DNA from: Paraspadella gotoi | Lineage: Eukaryota > Chaetognatha | Reading direction: 5' to 3' | DNA length: 64,000 nucleotides | NCBI GenBank assembly: GCA_051294375.1 | Contig: CM119268.1 | Location: 16,435,074-16,499,073, forward strand | Shown: positions 10,509 through 22,700 of the stretch, piece by piece | Position numbering within the stretch: position 1 is the first letter of the stretch | Layout: each line of letters opens with the position of its first letter | The notes under the pieces: generated by a model | The model's input: only the letters and a program-made list of their open reading frames with translations | The model's database searches: none | What the model was told of the DNA's origin: nothing | Program-made: the position numbers and the translations under genes

Positions 10509-12634
10509 ATGTCTGAGAAATCTAACCATCGAGATTCAGCGAACGTTCATAAACTCGTCAGGCTTCCTTCAGGTAAATTCAAATAATTTATATTCTAATT
10601 CGAGGCTGCAATTGTGAAACTGTGATATCTTCAATCTTCACCCATTAAAGGCAAGTGGCTATAAAAAAAATTGATATTTTTCGCATTTGTTATCCTCTTT
10701 TACTCTACCTTCTTTCCCATCAGGAGAATCGAGGCCTTTTTTTCCAAAACACGAGAATTCGAACTTACTCTTCCCAGCGCGGCGTCCACACGGAGCTCCT
10801 TATCATCTCTAACCCCTTCCTCTTACCCGGGTAAGTCTTTTTTTTCTGACCGAACCTATAATCAATGAATTCGGCCCTGAAATATCGTCGTAATGCCGAT
10901 GATTTTAAATTATCGTAATAAGACTTTTAACTTCTTAAACAGGGTCCACTTCGAAAGACGACAACGACAACTCGTTCAACGCAAAGTCTCCATCTCTGCT
11001 TCGTCCACGGATATCAGGGTGGCCGTCTCGAGTAAAAAGGGGGCCAAGAGTGTCCATAAATTTTTTTTTTTTTTTATGATCTATAAAACCTATAAAAAAA
11101 AACTTTTACCCATAATTTTATAAGAATTTAATAACCATTTATCAAACGTGCGGGCAATTCAGCAAAAATCGAGTAATTGTGGTTAGTAAAATACAAGAAA
11201 CAAAAACTAATAAGAAAAATTTGCTGGAAATGCTTCTTTTGTAAGGAATCAATCATTAATTTTCTTTTTTTTTTTTTTAGTGAACTACTTTTATACTATA
11301 ATAAACTGTCAACGAAATTCCACAGAAAAAAGATCGGTACTTACAGTTGCTTTCAAGGCTACGACAGTTGCAGAGACAACTTGTTTTACACGAACAAAGG
11401 AGAAATTATTATCACATCGCGGGTGAGTGCCTAATACTCGTTTTTTTATTATCTTTTATTATGAAAATTAATAAATCTTTCAATTTTTAGGAATCGCCGT
11501 TTTGTACACGAGATCAACTCACTCCCAACGATTCTACTTTGGTCACTCGGAAGACATACTCTCACTGACTCTACACCCTCAGGTTTTTAAAGAGTAGTTA
11601 TAAGTTTTTAAAATAGTCTAAGTACTTTAATGCAACTGTTAATAATACCATTTCTTTTTTATTTCCAGGGAGAAATAGCTGCGACGGGCGACGTCGGGAA
11701 GAAACCGACCATCAAAGTTTGGAGCCTTTATCCGAGGCACGCGTTGGTCAATTGTCATCTGTCTTCTAATTGTGTAGTTATTGTATTGTTATTGTTATTC
11801 ATCGAAAAGAGAAAAGAAAGAGCTTAGCAACAATATTTGAAGTAATGGGCTGAAATCTTAATAGTTGTGACTAAGATTCTTTTGATGAAGTTAAATGTTA
11901 TGTTTGGTTAAACTACTTTTGACTTAGCCACCCCTTCCTCAGATCCGCACTTGACGACCCTTTCCGGGATCCACGAACGTGGCGTCTGTTGCGTCGATTT
12001 TTCGGGTGATGGGAGATTCTTGGCGTCAGTGGAGTGGATGACTTTCATACCCTCATCGTCTGGGATTCGGGAAAAGGCACGTGACAACCGATTTAGCCAA
12101 TGCCGATCTTCTGACGCATTTCCGTGTAACCATTTCTATTATTATCCCAGGGCGAGCCGCTCTCTTCGAGTCATGTCACGTCAACAAAGTTTTCGGTTTG
12201 AAATTTAATCCTCACGACTCCACGAATTTGGTGAGATTTTATATAACAATATAACAATATATTAAATGAGACAACGAATTTATTTTTATTATCATAAAAA
12301 AAGAACAAGTTTTGGCTATAATGTTAGCCTTCATCAGCGAAACGAAAAGAAAGAATCAAAAAGAACAATGTATCGCATTAGGCATTGTGTTTAAGACAAA
12401 AACTTTAAGTAGATAAGCAGATAATAGATTCATTTATTATTATTACTTATCCATTATTTTTTTCTAATTTTTCCACTTGACTTTCCAGGTGACGATCGGT
12501 CAAAAGTTGGTCAAATTCTGGCGAAGAGACGAGCGGCGTCTCTCGGACGGAGGGGGGCGTTGGGTCGCTAAGCAACGCGTGGGAGGATATGAATGCCTCG
12601 CTTTTGGTAAGGACGTTCCACAAGAAGATGCAGT
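10509..12634 (+). pseudogene. EML: Truncated EML 5' half in the first duplication unit
   Basis: Nine exons equal to those of the full gene at 19736-21836: start codon at 10509, the low-complexity N-terminus, the HELP-like block (FQGYDSCRDNLFYTNKGE) and the first WD repeats, up to the exon ending LAFG near 12612. Twenty-two bases into the next intron (12634) the sequence switches to a SINE. Several one-base indels against the second copy break the frame, for example in GGTACTTACAG at 11337 and at the FESC/SRCH position near 12163. As it stands it cannot make a full protein. It still carries a promoter side and splice donors, so a transcript could skip from its last donor to the acceptor at 21896 and yield the same mRNA. 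Confidence 0.8.
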
Positions 12635-13438
12635 GGCGAGTAAAGCCATCAGCTCATGACCACTCGGTACTTAGTTCAATCCCAACCTGGTACCTGACCT
12701 GTGGGAAGCATGAGGACGGCCCTAAACAGCGTTGGAGGCCTGGAAATCTCTCTAGTCTGGTTCCAACCTCCATGGCTGCTCAGGGGGCATAGAAGCCTAC
12801 TTAGCGCCTTATTCACACTGGTGAGCCTATCCTGTCGAGCGTATTCCAACCTTCTGATTCGAGGCCCCTACTCTAGCTGAAGATTGCTTCCCTCCCTCCA
12901 CTGGAAGCAGTGCAGGGGGGCATGTATTTGGGCATTGCATAAGTTCACCCTGCCTAGAAGCATGACACCTTCAGGCGTGACTAGGTGGCGAAGTGAGTAA
13001 AGCAATCAGCTCATGATCACTAATACCCGGTACCTACCCTGTGGAAAATGTGAGGTCGGCTGTAAACCGCCTTGGGGGCTTGGAAAACACTCATGCCTGG
13101 TTCCAAGCCCAGTACCCGTGCTGAGGGGGCATAAAAGTTACGGATAGTAGTCTTCAGCCCACTTACCGCCTTATCCACAATCCGAGCAAAAGTTTTCCTG
13201 ACAAATGTTAGTTTAATTTTGATTAAAAATTTAATTAAACCATCGGATAGCATCTGTCCTTCACGTATTATGTTTTACAAAATTTTAACACTTTAAAAAT
13301 AACTGGACCGGCGCGATCGAATAATACATATCTCTCTCTCTATCTCTCTCATACAATCTCCCCCTCTGTCATACCAACGAACGTCGCGGATGACGACGTA
13401 TGACCAGCGTCCTCGGGCGCCCAGAGTCCCGCGTGCAC

Positions 13439-13519
13439 CGGTATCAAAGTTGCGGCTTCGCTGTTCGGTTGAAGCGGAATTTTTTCGACGGCGTCGTCGA
13501 AAGCGGCGTCGCGTTCCAT
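13439..13519 (-). pseudogene. SLC28: Second copy of the SLC28 candidate first exon
   Basis: Minus-strand copy of 3776-3856 in the second tandem unit, 81 bp, beginning MERDAAFDD and ending at a GTGCAC donor. The SLC28 body lies only to the left of the first unit, so this exon could be used only as an alternative distal first exon. Confidence 0.45.
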
Positions 13520-13570
13520 CTTTGGAGTCGCTCGTCTAACTTTCAGGTCGGCGCTCGGAAAAGCAAATTA

Positions 13571-13571
<1 letters not shown>

Positions 13572-13658
<87 letters not shown>

Positions 13659-13659
13659 G
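13572..13659 (+). repeat. (AAT)n microsatellite
   Basis: About 29 uninterrupted AAT units. The corresponding tract in the first duplication unit (3906-3990) is shorter and interrupted, so this locus has changed since the duplication or between haplotypes. Confidence 0.95.
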
Positions 13660-15788
13660 TCGCCTTGCTTTTCGGAACTTCTGATGCGGTGCGAGATCTG
13701 ATACCAGTTATTTTTTAAAACAAAAATTTTAAATCTTGGAAAAAAAAGTAAACCAACGTCGAAACACTTTCTTACCTTCTAATCAAAGAAAGGTAGTGCA
13801 TCATATAATAATAATTATGTTTTTATTATATCAAGGAGTATCATAAGAAAATCTCATGCAATATCAGTTTTCAAAAAATAGTTCTTTAGGGTTTCCCTTT
13901 TTTCGGACGCACTTTGTCGATGCAATTCCTTATTTTTATTGTAATATCTTAAAGTAATTGTTATTGTTATTGTTATTGTTATTGTTATTGTAATATCTTA
14001 AAGTATACNNNNNNNNNNTGCAAATTTTCATTAGTCATCAACTGGATTAAATTAAAATTTGTTCTAATAACGTTTTACTGTATCTGAGTATTTAAAAATT
14101 AACTAAGATTCCATTTGGAAACATGCGGAAACATGACCATTAGGCCGGAACAGGTTGAAAACTAGAAGTTCTTTTAAATAGATAATGCTCAAGTGACTGT
14201 TAGAGAATAGGAAAATGAAAATAATTTTTAAAATTTGTCTTTTTGATAAGCGCACGGAAGCATTTAAAAATTATTTTATTACTATATAAATTTTAAATTT
14301 TTTAAAAAATTTTTAATTTTTTTATTATTATTATTATTATTATTTTTATTATTTTTTTTATTAATTATTTTATTACTATATAAATTTTAAATTTGTTTTT
14401 AATTTTTTAATTTTTTTAATAGATTCTGATAGAGCTTAAAAGTTAGTTAAAGGTTATTATTACATTTACAACTTTTGAAAATTGTTTTGTTTTATAGATA
14501 AAAATTTTAAAAAAACATAAAATTCAGCCAATAATGATGATAAAGATGATTTTTTAAGGTTTTTTTCTATTTTTAACCATTTTATTATAAAAATTTTAAA
14601 AAAACATAGTACTAATTTTTATTTAACTTTTCATGCTTTATAGAAATCCGTTCTTGAAAGAGAAAATTTTTTCAAAATTTTTTGTCATTTGTTATATATT
14701 AAAAAATATTTAAAAGCTTCAGTGCAACAACTCTCAGAACTAATTCAAAAAGTTGAATTGAAAATCGATTTTGTAATAAGAGAAGGAAAAAAGAATTCTT
14801 TTTGAGAGAACTAGAATTTATAAAAAGTGTTCAATTTTGGCCCGCATTAATGACCATTCTAATTAAATTTGATGATTGAGTTTACAACGCACTTGATTTA
14901 TTCGGGAGATCTTCCGCAACCTTCCACTTGATGAGTAAATGTCAAAAATTCAAAATGATTTTCGAAAATATTTTTTATATATATTTGATAATATCTATTT
15001 ATGAAGCAAATTTTGTTTTTAAGGAAAATTTTCAACTGATTGCCCAAGCTTAATTCTCCACCACAGCAAGGATTAAAAGTAAGATTTAGTTGTGTTTTTT
15101 TTTTTATTTATAAATATAAAATATTATAAAGAATCGAGCAAAGATAGGGGAATGGATCGGATCAGTCAAATCATATGGCTATTAGCCAAGGATCAAGCGA
15201 AGGATTCGGCGATGGAACTAACTTTTGAAATAAAAGGCCTTTAAAAGTCAATCTAAATTGTTATTGAAAAAAAACAACTTTTTATTGTGCACTATCATTT
15301 ATGATTTTACTGAATCTCTATTCTGATACCTCCTTACTCATAAATTTATAAGAATATCAAAACCTTTTTCATTAAAAGTTAATTCATTAATAAAACTTAG
15401 TAATTGAACCGACGTAAGTATTTTAAACTTACTCGCTTAACTGATTAAATCAGATTTAGTGTTACCGCATTTGAGAGGCAAAAAGAATAAGGTAACCTAA
15501 AAAAAATATTCTTTGCGTTTGTTTCATCTTTAGGAACCGTAAAAAAAAAAAGAAGAAACATTTTTGTACTTTTTGGAAGTATTAAAAAATTACAAAAAGA
15601 TCCACTCAAATTTTCAAGAATAACACGTGTTAAGCTTTCTGAATATATAATTATAATTTTTCTGATGACAGTGCGGCGAAAGCGAAGCCTTTCTGTGGAT
15701 TTTTCTATCGCGACGGAAATGAAAACTCTTTCGCGTTCGAAGAGTCGACCAAGTTTACGACACTTTATACTTTTAAAATTTCAACATT

Positions 15789-15790
<2 letters not shown>

Positions 15791-15840
<50 letters not shown>

Positions 15841-16718
15841 CAACAAAGAATTCAGTAAGAAGAAAAGACAAAGGAAAACAAAAGAATGTGAAAACTTAAA
15901 AGAAATGAAATTTGAGTGTTAAATAATAATAATAATAATAATAATAATATAAAAATCAATTACATTTTTACAAAGTATAACAATTAATGAGAATAAATTA
16001 ATTTCAATTAAACGGATGTAAAATTAATAAATTAACGAAAATAAAAAATAGTGGTGAAAGGAAATTACATTGAAGAAAAAAGTTAAAGAAAGAAGCTCAA
16101 ATTGGTTGTTCTTCCTGAACAACCTGAGCCTCACAACAACTCCCCTCTTCCAACTCAATGGACTAGAAGGAGGCCTGACACTAAGCACCCATGGTCAAAC
16201 AGACCCTCTTCATTAGTCCCAGCAACTCTGCCTGGTTCTCCTCAGACAGCGCGTCCAAAGACAGCAGGAGCAAGATGGAGAGGAGATTTCTGCTACGCCA
16301 GCAAAACAAAGCAGAATATAGGGTCTGCCTCCTCAGCAGGGGAGATGAGGACAAGTTGTAGGGAGAAAGATAGGGCAGCAGGACATCAGAGTGGCCTTGG
16401 GCTTATTACCACCGCCACTTTGCCCTCAGCCCCAATGACTTTCCCCATGACCAGCTCATCCGTACCTGACCCTCATTGGGTGCCCGATGACGGGCGAGGG
16501 GGCCAGCTCGATTCGTTCAATTGAAATTAATTTATTCTCATTAATTGTAATATATTGTAAAAATGTAATGGATTTTTATATTATTATTATTATTTAACAC
16601 TCATATTTCATTTCGCTTCACATTCTTTTGTTTTCCTTTGTCTTTTCTACTTACTTATTCCCTCTACTATTCTTTGTTGCAAACTTTCTTTTGTTCTCTC
16701 TCTCTCTCTCTCTCTCTT
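15791..16718. mobile_element. Foldback-like element (second duplication unit)
   Basis: Copy of the structure at 6585-7512 within the second tandem unit: GA repeat, left arm, AT-rich and GC-richer centre, right arm, CT repeat. The centre is open for 140 codons on the plus strand here but frameshifted in the first copy; composition does not look like a conserved protein. Confidence 0.6.
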
Positions 16719-17109
16719 TCTTTCTTACTTACTCCAGAGCAAAACTGTTTACATTTAATTCACACTGATGAATGTCTGAAACTTATATATTTTCAATAAA
16801 ATTGGTTGTGAAAACAAAGAAAACTGTTCTTATATCAAATACTTTGAGGTCAAAAATACATATAAAAAAAACCCGAAAATTTATCGGTTAGTTCCTTTTA
16901 AAATTTAAAAAAAATCGTTTTTTCCATCGGCGAATTTTAAGTGAAACTTTTTCTCCCAATTCACGATTCTAGAAAAAAAGAAAAAGAAAAAAAGAAAAAT
17001 TCCAAATATTTGGCGGATTTTTTTTCATAATTTGTGGCGGTTTTTAAAGTGGTGAAATGACAGAGAGGAGAGAAGGTCACCATGCCTCTCTCATTTCGTA
17101 TGTCCAGTG

Positions 17110-17330
17110 GGAATTGGAGATGTTTTCGTCAGTTCCCTTGCTTTCCGGAACTTCGGATCCGTCGGCAGGCTTGATACCGGTGGATTAACCGGCCCGTCAC
17201 TGTTCCGACCCAGACTAGAACCCGTGACCATTGGGTTCGGAGATGAAGCATAAGCCCAGTGCGCTGAGGGAAGGAACAGTCGTATCCAACGGGTATTATA
17301 TTATATTACATCCCTACAGTGAAACCAATC
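17110..17330 (-). mobile_element. tRNA-like SINE candidate, second family (second copy)
   Basis: Duplicate of the element at 7900-8110 in the second tandem unit, with the same box-B-like GGGTTCTAGTCTGGG on the minus strand and a few indels. Confidence 0.5.
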
Positions 17331-19392
17331 CGCAAGACTTATTCCTCATTTGGACTTTTTCATTATATACTCGAAACTTTAATGTTTTTTGTTGTTTTTT
17401 TTTATTAAATTTAATGTTTCTCGTGATTACGTAGAATAATCGTGAGTTAAGGAAAAAGAATGATTCATAAAATATCGGCAATTGTCACGCTTTTTAGCCT
17501 CAAAAAGTTAATCGATAACCATAAACTTTTTCAATGTTTAAAGGTATACGTGTATTTAAATAGTTTTATAATTAAATTGTAATTAAGGGCTTATAATAAA
17601 TTATAATTAATTTTACTGACCTATACATGTTCCGATATAAAGAAACGTAGGAAAACAACAAAAAAAAAAAGTTTTCTTGATTGTCGCCGATTGAGCCGAT
17701 CAACACCTTGATTAGGAGACTTAAATTATCTTTGAAATCACTTTTATCTATTTGAATCCCCTTTTTTTTAACTGATGTAGGGTCATAACCTTTACATTTA
17801 TTGAATTCGCTTTTAAAAGCAAAGGATGGTCTTAGAAATAATCACAAAAAGACATATTGAAACATCAATATCTTACCCGATTTATATAAAATGTTATGTA
17901 TAAAAAGCATGAAGCAGCATTTATTCCGCGGAACCAAGGTGAGTCTATGTCGCTATTAGAAGTTAAGAAATATTTTTTCAATGGTAATTTTCGTTCAAAC
18001 TACCAAACTTTATAAACGCCCTTGGGAAAAATTCCGTTAAAAAATAGTATTGCATCTGAAGAGCTTGAATTTTTTTCCTCATCAAATAGACTACTCCTTT
18101 ATGGAAAAATTTTCTATCTCTGATTTTATATAGAAATGAAAGGGATTTTTTTCCCTTCAAAACAATATAAAAATGATTAAGGTATGTTCTGGTTCCACAA
18201 ATGACATCAAATTGAGGCTTAGGGCTGAAAGGCTCGTAATTTTTTTTTAACTTTTATTTATTTATTTTTTATGGCAAAAATCTTCAAAAGAAGGGTTGGA
18301 TTATACAAAGATTTTTATTAATATTTTCTATTGTCATGGTCGGACTTATTTGAAACTTAACAATAGCAACATTGACATCATTCTACATTGGCCGGTATAA
18401 AAATATATTTAAAAAACCTTTGGCTTTTTTCGTTAGAGTTTAGTCCTACTTATACTTCTTGGCGATCGGAAATGACTAATGTAGACTGATATCTGTTTTC
18501 ATTGACTTTTCACTTTCCTTTCAAGTTAGCAGCGGGGCCCTCTAACCTATGAGATATCATTTTCTCTTTTTACTGAGCCGTTAAAGGGACAGAAAGGACA
18601 GAAGGGACAGCAAGGGGCCGGTTTACTAATGGCTCAACTCAATGAGATAACATAAAGGTTAAAAAGATTAGTCAGGGCGACTGATGATTAATGATAACCG
18701 AATGAATTTGAACTTTATACAAGGAAAATCTCTGGTTTCAGGGGAAAAAGTAAACAAACAATCACGGGGTTTGACTAATGGTCGGGAATTAAAAGTGACA
18801 CGATTTTTGATGTCGATTACGTGATCGTTTGAGTGACAATTTAAGGACCGGCCGAAGGATTTTACAACGACTTAACTTCGACTTCATACTTATCTCTGTT
18901 GTTCATCTTCATTTACCCGAGCGCGATACTAAATTCGCTTCAAGACCACTGACGTAACAAGATCGAGACTTTAAAATTAAAATAAAACAAAATATACGCA
19001 CATTCAAGCTAAGATATATAGGCCCATGACTGTTTGTAACCTAAAATCATATAGTTAACCCTAAAGGTAGCATTGACCTGGTCCGTGAGTGTCGCCTGGA
19101 TTAGCCATTACTTCCTCCTGATACTATAAAAAAACTAAAAAAATACAAAACCCCCCAAAAAATTTGTAAGATTTTTTAAGAATGCGCTATAAAGAAATTT
19201 AAAGAATCTTTTTAATGTAAAAATGAAATATGTGTTTTACCTACAACACTTTTAGTCAAACGTTAAACAGAAAAAGGATTTTTTTTCGTGAAAAAAAATA
19301 CCCCTTTTTGTTTAGCGTACAAGCAACGATAATAAGGAATCATACAAGTTGGTCAAACGATGAAAATTCGCCAAACTTCATGAAGGATGCCA

Positions 19393-19397
<5 letters not shown>

Positions 19398-19462
<65 letters not shown>
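19398..19462 (+). repeat. (GA)n microsatellite upstream of the EML start
   Basis: A nearly pure GA run about 270 bp before the EML start codon, with a counterpart at 10166-10230. Likely in the 5' leader or promoter of EML. Confidence 0.9.
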
Positions 19463-19464
<2 letters not shown>

Positions 19465-19735
19465 GGGAAGGTGGGAATATCCAAACGACACGAAATACCA
19501 AAGGCTCATCCTCGACTAAATGAAAGTAGACCGTTAGGGTCGTTATCGTCGTCGTCTTCGTCGTCGTCATCGTCGTTGTACCATTTGTTGTTTCAGCACG
19601 CTGTTTTTGGGAGAGGCCTCTACCATGGAAAATTAGCGCACAAGTCGCCGTTTCGCTAATAAAACGATTAAAATTGATAAAATTAACATAACTTAACTCA
19701 CCAAACCCTATTAAAAATATGAGATTATTATTCAA

Positions 19736-22700
19736 ATGTCTGAGAAATCTAACCATCGAGATTCAGCGAACGTTCATAAACTCGTCAGGCTTCCTTCAGG
19801 TAAATTCAAATAATTTATATTCTAATTCGAGGCTGCAATGTGGAACTGTGATATCTTCAATCTTCACCCAGTAAAGGCAGTGGCATAAAAAAAATTGATA
19901 TTTTTCGCATTTGTTATCCTCTTTTACTCTACCTTCTTTCCCATCAGGAGAATCGAGGCCTTTTTTTCCAAAACACGAGAATTCGAACTTACCTCTTCCC
20001 AGCGCGGCGTCCACACGGAGCTCCTTATCATCTCTAACCCCTTCCTCTTACCCGGGTAAGTCTTTTTTTTCTGACCGAACCTATAATCAATGAATTCGGC
20101 CCTGAAATATCGTCGTAATGCCGATGATTTTAAATTATCGTAATAAGACTTTTAACTTCTTAAACAGGGTCCACTTCGAAAGACGACAACGACAACTCGT
20201 TCAACGCAAGTCTCCATCTCTGCTTCGTCCACGGATATCAGGGTGGCCCGTCTCGAGTAAAAAGGGGGCCAAGAGTGTCCATAATTTTTTTTTTATGAAT
20301 CTATAAACCTATAAAAAAAAACTTTTACCCATAATTTTATAAGAATTTAATAACCATTTATCAAACGTGCGGGCAATTCAGCAAAAATCGAGTAATTGTG
20401 GTTAGTAAAATACAAGAAACAAAAACTAATAAGAAAAATTGCTGGAAATGCTTCTTTTGTAAGAATCAATCATTAATTTTCTTTTTTTTTTTTTAGTGAA
20501 ACTACTTTTATACTATAATAACTGTCAACGAAATTCCACAGAAAAAAGATCGGTACTACAGTTGCTTTCAAGGCTACGACAGTTGCAGAGACAACTTGTT
20601 TTACACGAACAAAGGAGAAATTATTTATCACATCGCGGGTGAGTGCCTAATACTCGTTTTTTTATTATCTTTTATTATGATAATTAATAAATCTTTCAAT
20701 TTTTAGGAATCGCCGTTTTGTACACGAGATCAACTCACTCCCAACGATTCTACTTTGGTCACTCGGAAGACATACTCTCACTGACTCTACACCCCTCAGG
20801 TTTTTAAAGAGTAGTTATAAGTTTTAAAATAGTCTAAGTGCTTTAATGCAACTGTTAATAATACCATTTCTTTTTTATTTCCAGGAGAAATAGCTGCGAC
20901 GGGCGACGTCGGGAAGAAACCGACCATCAAAGTTTGGAGCCTTTATCCCGAGGCACGCGTTGGTCAATTGTCATCTGTCTTCTAATTGTTGTTATTGTAT
21001 TGTTATTGTTATTCATAGAAAAGAGAAAAGAAAGAGCTTAGCAACAATATTTGAAGTAATGTGGCTGAAATCTTAATAGTTTTGACTATGATTCTTTTGA
21101 TGAAGTTAAATGTTATGTTTGGTTAAACTACTTTGACTTTAGCCACCCCTTCCTCAGATCCGCACCTTGACGACCCTTTCCGGGATCCACGAACGTGGCG
21201 TCTGTTGCGTCGATTTTTCGGGTGATGGGAGATTCTTGGCGTCAGTGGGAGTGGATGACTTTCATACCCTCATCGTCTGGGATTGGGAAAAGGCACGTGA
21301 CAACCGATTTAGCCAATGCCGATCTTCTGACGCATTTCCGTGTAACCATTTCTATTATTATCCCAGGGCGAGCCGCTCTCTTCGAGTCGATGTCACGTCA
21401 ACAAAGTTTTCGGTTTGAAATTTAATCCTCACGACTCCACGAATTTGGTGAGATTTTATATAACAATATAACAATATATTAAATGAGACAACGAATTTAT
21501 TTTTATTATCATAAAAAAAGAACAAGTTTTGGCTATAATGTTAGCCTTCATCAGCGAAACGAAAAGAAAGAATCAAAAAGAACAATGTATCGCATTAGGC
21601 ATTGTGTTAAGACAAAACTTTAAGTAGATAAGCAGATAAATAGATTCATTTATTATTATTACTTATCCATTATTTTTTTCTAATTTTTCCACTTGACTTT
21701 CCAAGGTGACGATCGGTCAAAAGTTGGTCAAATTCTGGCGAAGAGACGAGCGGCGTCTCTCGGGACGGAGGGGGGCGTTGGGGTCGCTAAGCAACGCGTG
21801 GGAGGATATGGAATGCCTCGCTTTTGGTAAGGACGTTCCACAAGAAGATGCAGTGGCCAATTAAAAAAAAAACGGATACCTTCAGGCCGCAACGCTAAGA
21901 TCTGCTACACGGGATCGTCGAGCGGTTCCGTTTATGTTTGGAATGGAACTTCGCTGCATAAGAGGATACAAGGAGTTCATAAAGGACCTTGTTTTGCTTT
22001 AGGTTGGAAAGATTTGAGATAAAAATGTTTTTATGAAATTGGTACAATCAATATAAAAATTATCCATTCATTTAATAAATAAGTTATCTTGCCCCTGACT
22101 TTGGACAGGCTTTGGTGGTTTAAGGCCTCCATCATAATATAAGATAATATAAGATAATGACATAGCAGGTCCCTGCAAGCTTTCAATCTAGACTCTCTCA
22201 CAGTCTCGTTTATTCACTCTCTGCGGCAGTCATTTATCTTCATCATCGTTATATTGTACTCTTGATTATCTTCTTCTTCATTGTCATCATCATTATTTTC
22301 GTCCTAATCGCACGTGATCTTCATTATATAACTAGTTTTAATCACTATTATTATTGTCGCTATCGTCATCGTCATCGATTCAGATTGACCGTCAACACAA
22401 TTATTATTATTATTATCATCGTCATCATCATCGCCGCCATTTTTTCTTTTCCTCTCTTCAGACTTCGACGACGACGTTGTGGTCACAGGCGGCGCCGACG
22501 GCGTCGTCGCCTTTTGGGACGAGACGTTGACGAAAGCTTTCAAAGTCGCGCGACTCAACAACGAAAATATCACTCCGGGTTTGATTGGAAAGCTGGGAAT
22601 CGAATAAACTGAATCAATTTCATCTAATAAATCAATCAACCAAATTTAGTCTGTCTGAACTATCTGCGTATTGTAATTCAAAAGAAACAACAACGACAAC

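Larger units (their letters stand above)
2976..12636. repeat. First unit of a 9.66-kb direct tandem duplication
   Basis: From the box-A region of the SINE candidate (GAGTAAAGC at about 2978) to 12635 the sequence matches 12637-21857 base for base apart from small indels and three larger differences: an LTR element only here (4997-5648), and extra sequence only in unit two near 13940-14030 and 14600-14700. The unit contains the SLC28 first exon (minus), a foldback element, a SINE candidate, and the first nine EML exons (plus). At 12634 the EML intron is cut and joined directly to the SINE. Confidence 0.92.
12637..21857. repeat. Second unit of the 9.2-kb direct tandem duplication
   Basis: Begins with GAGTAAAGCCATCAGCTC, the same SINE sequence as at 2978, and runs to GATGCAGTGGCCAATT at about 21848-21863, where it continues into the rest of the EML gene. 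A 10-base N gap sits at 14009-14018 inside a (TTATTG)n-type repeat that the first unit lacks. Confidence 0.92.

Noticed and set aside
16102-16524. 140-codon ORF in the centre of the foldback element
   Set aside because: The paired copy at 6897 is frameshifted, there are no splice or domain features, and composition is not protein-like.
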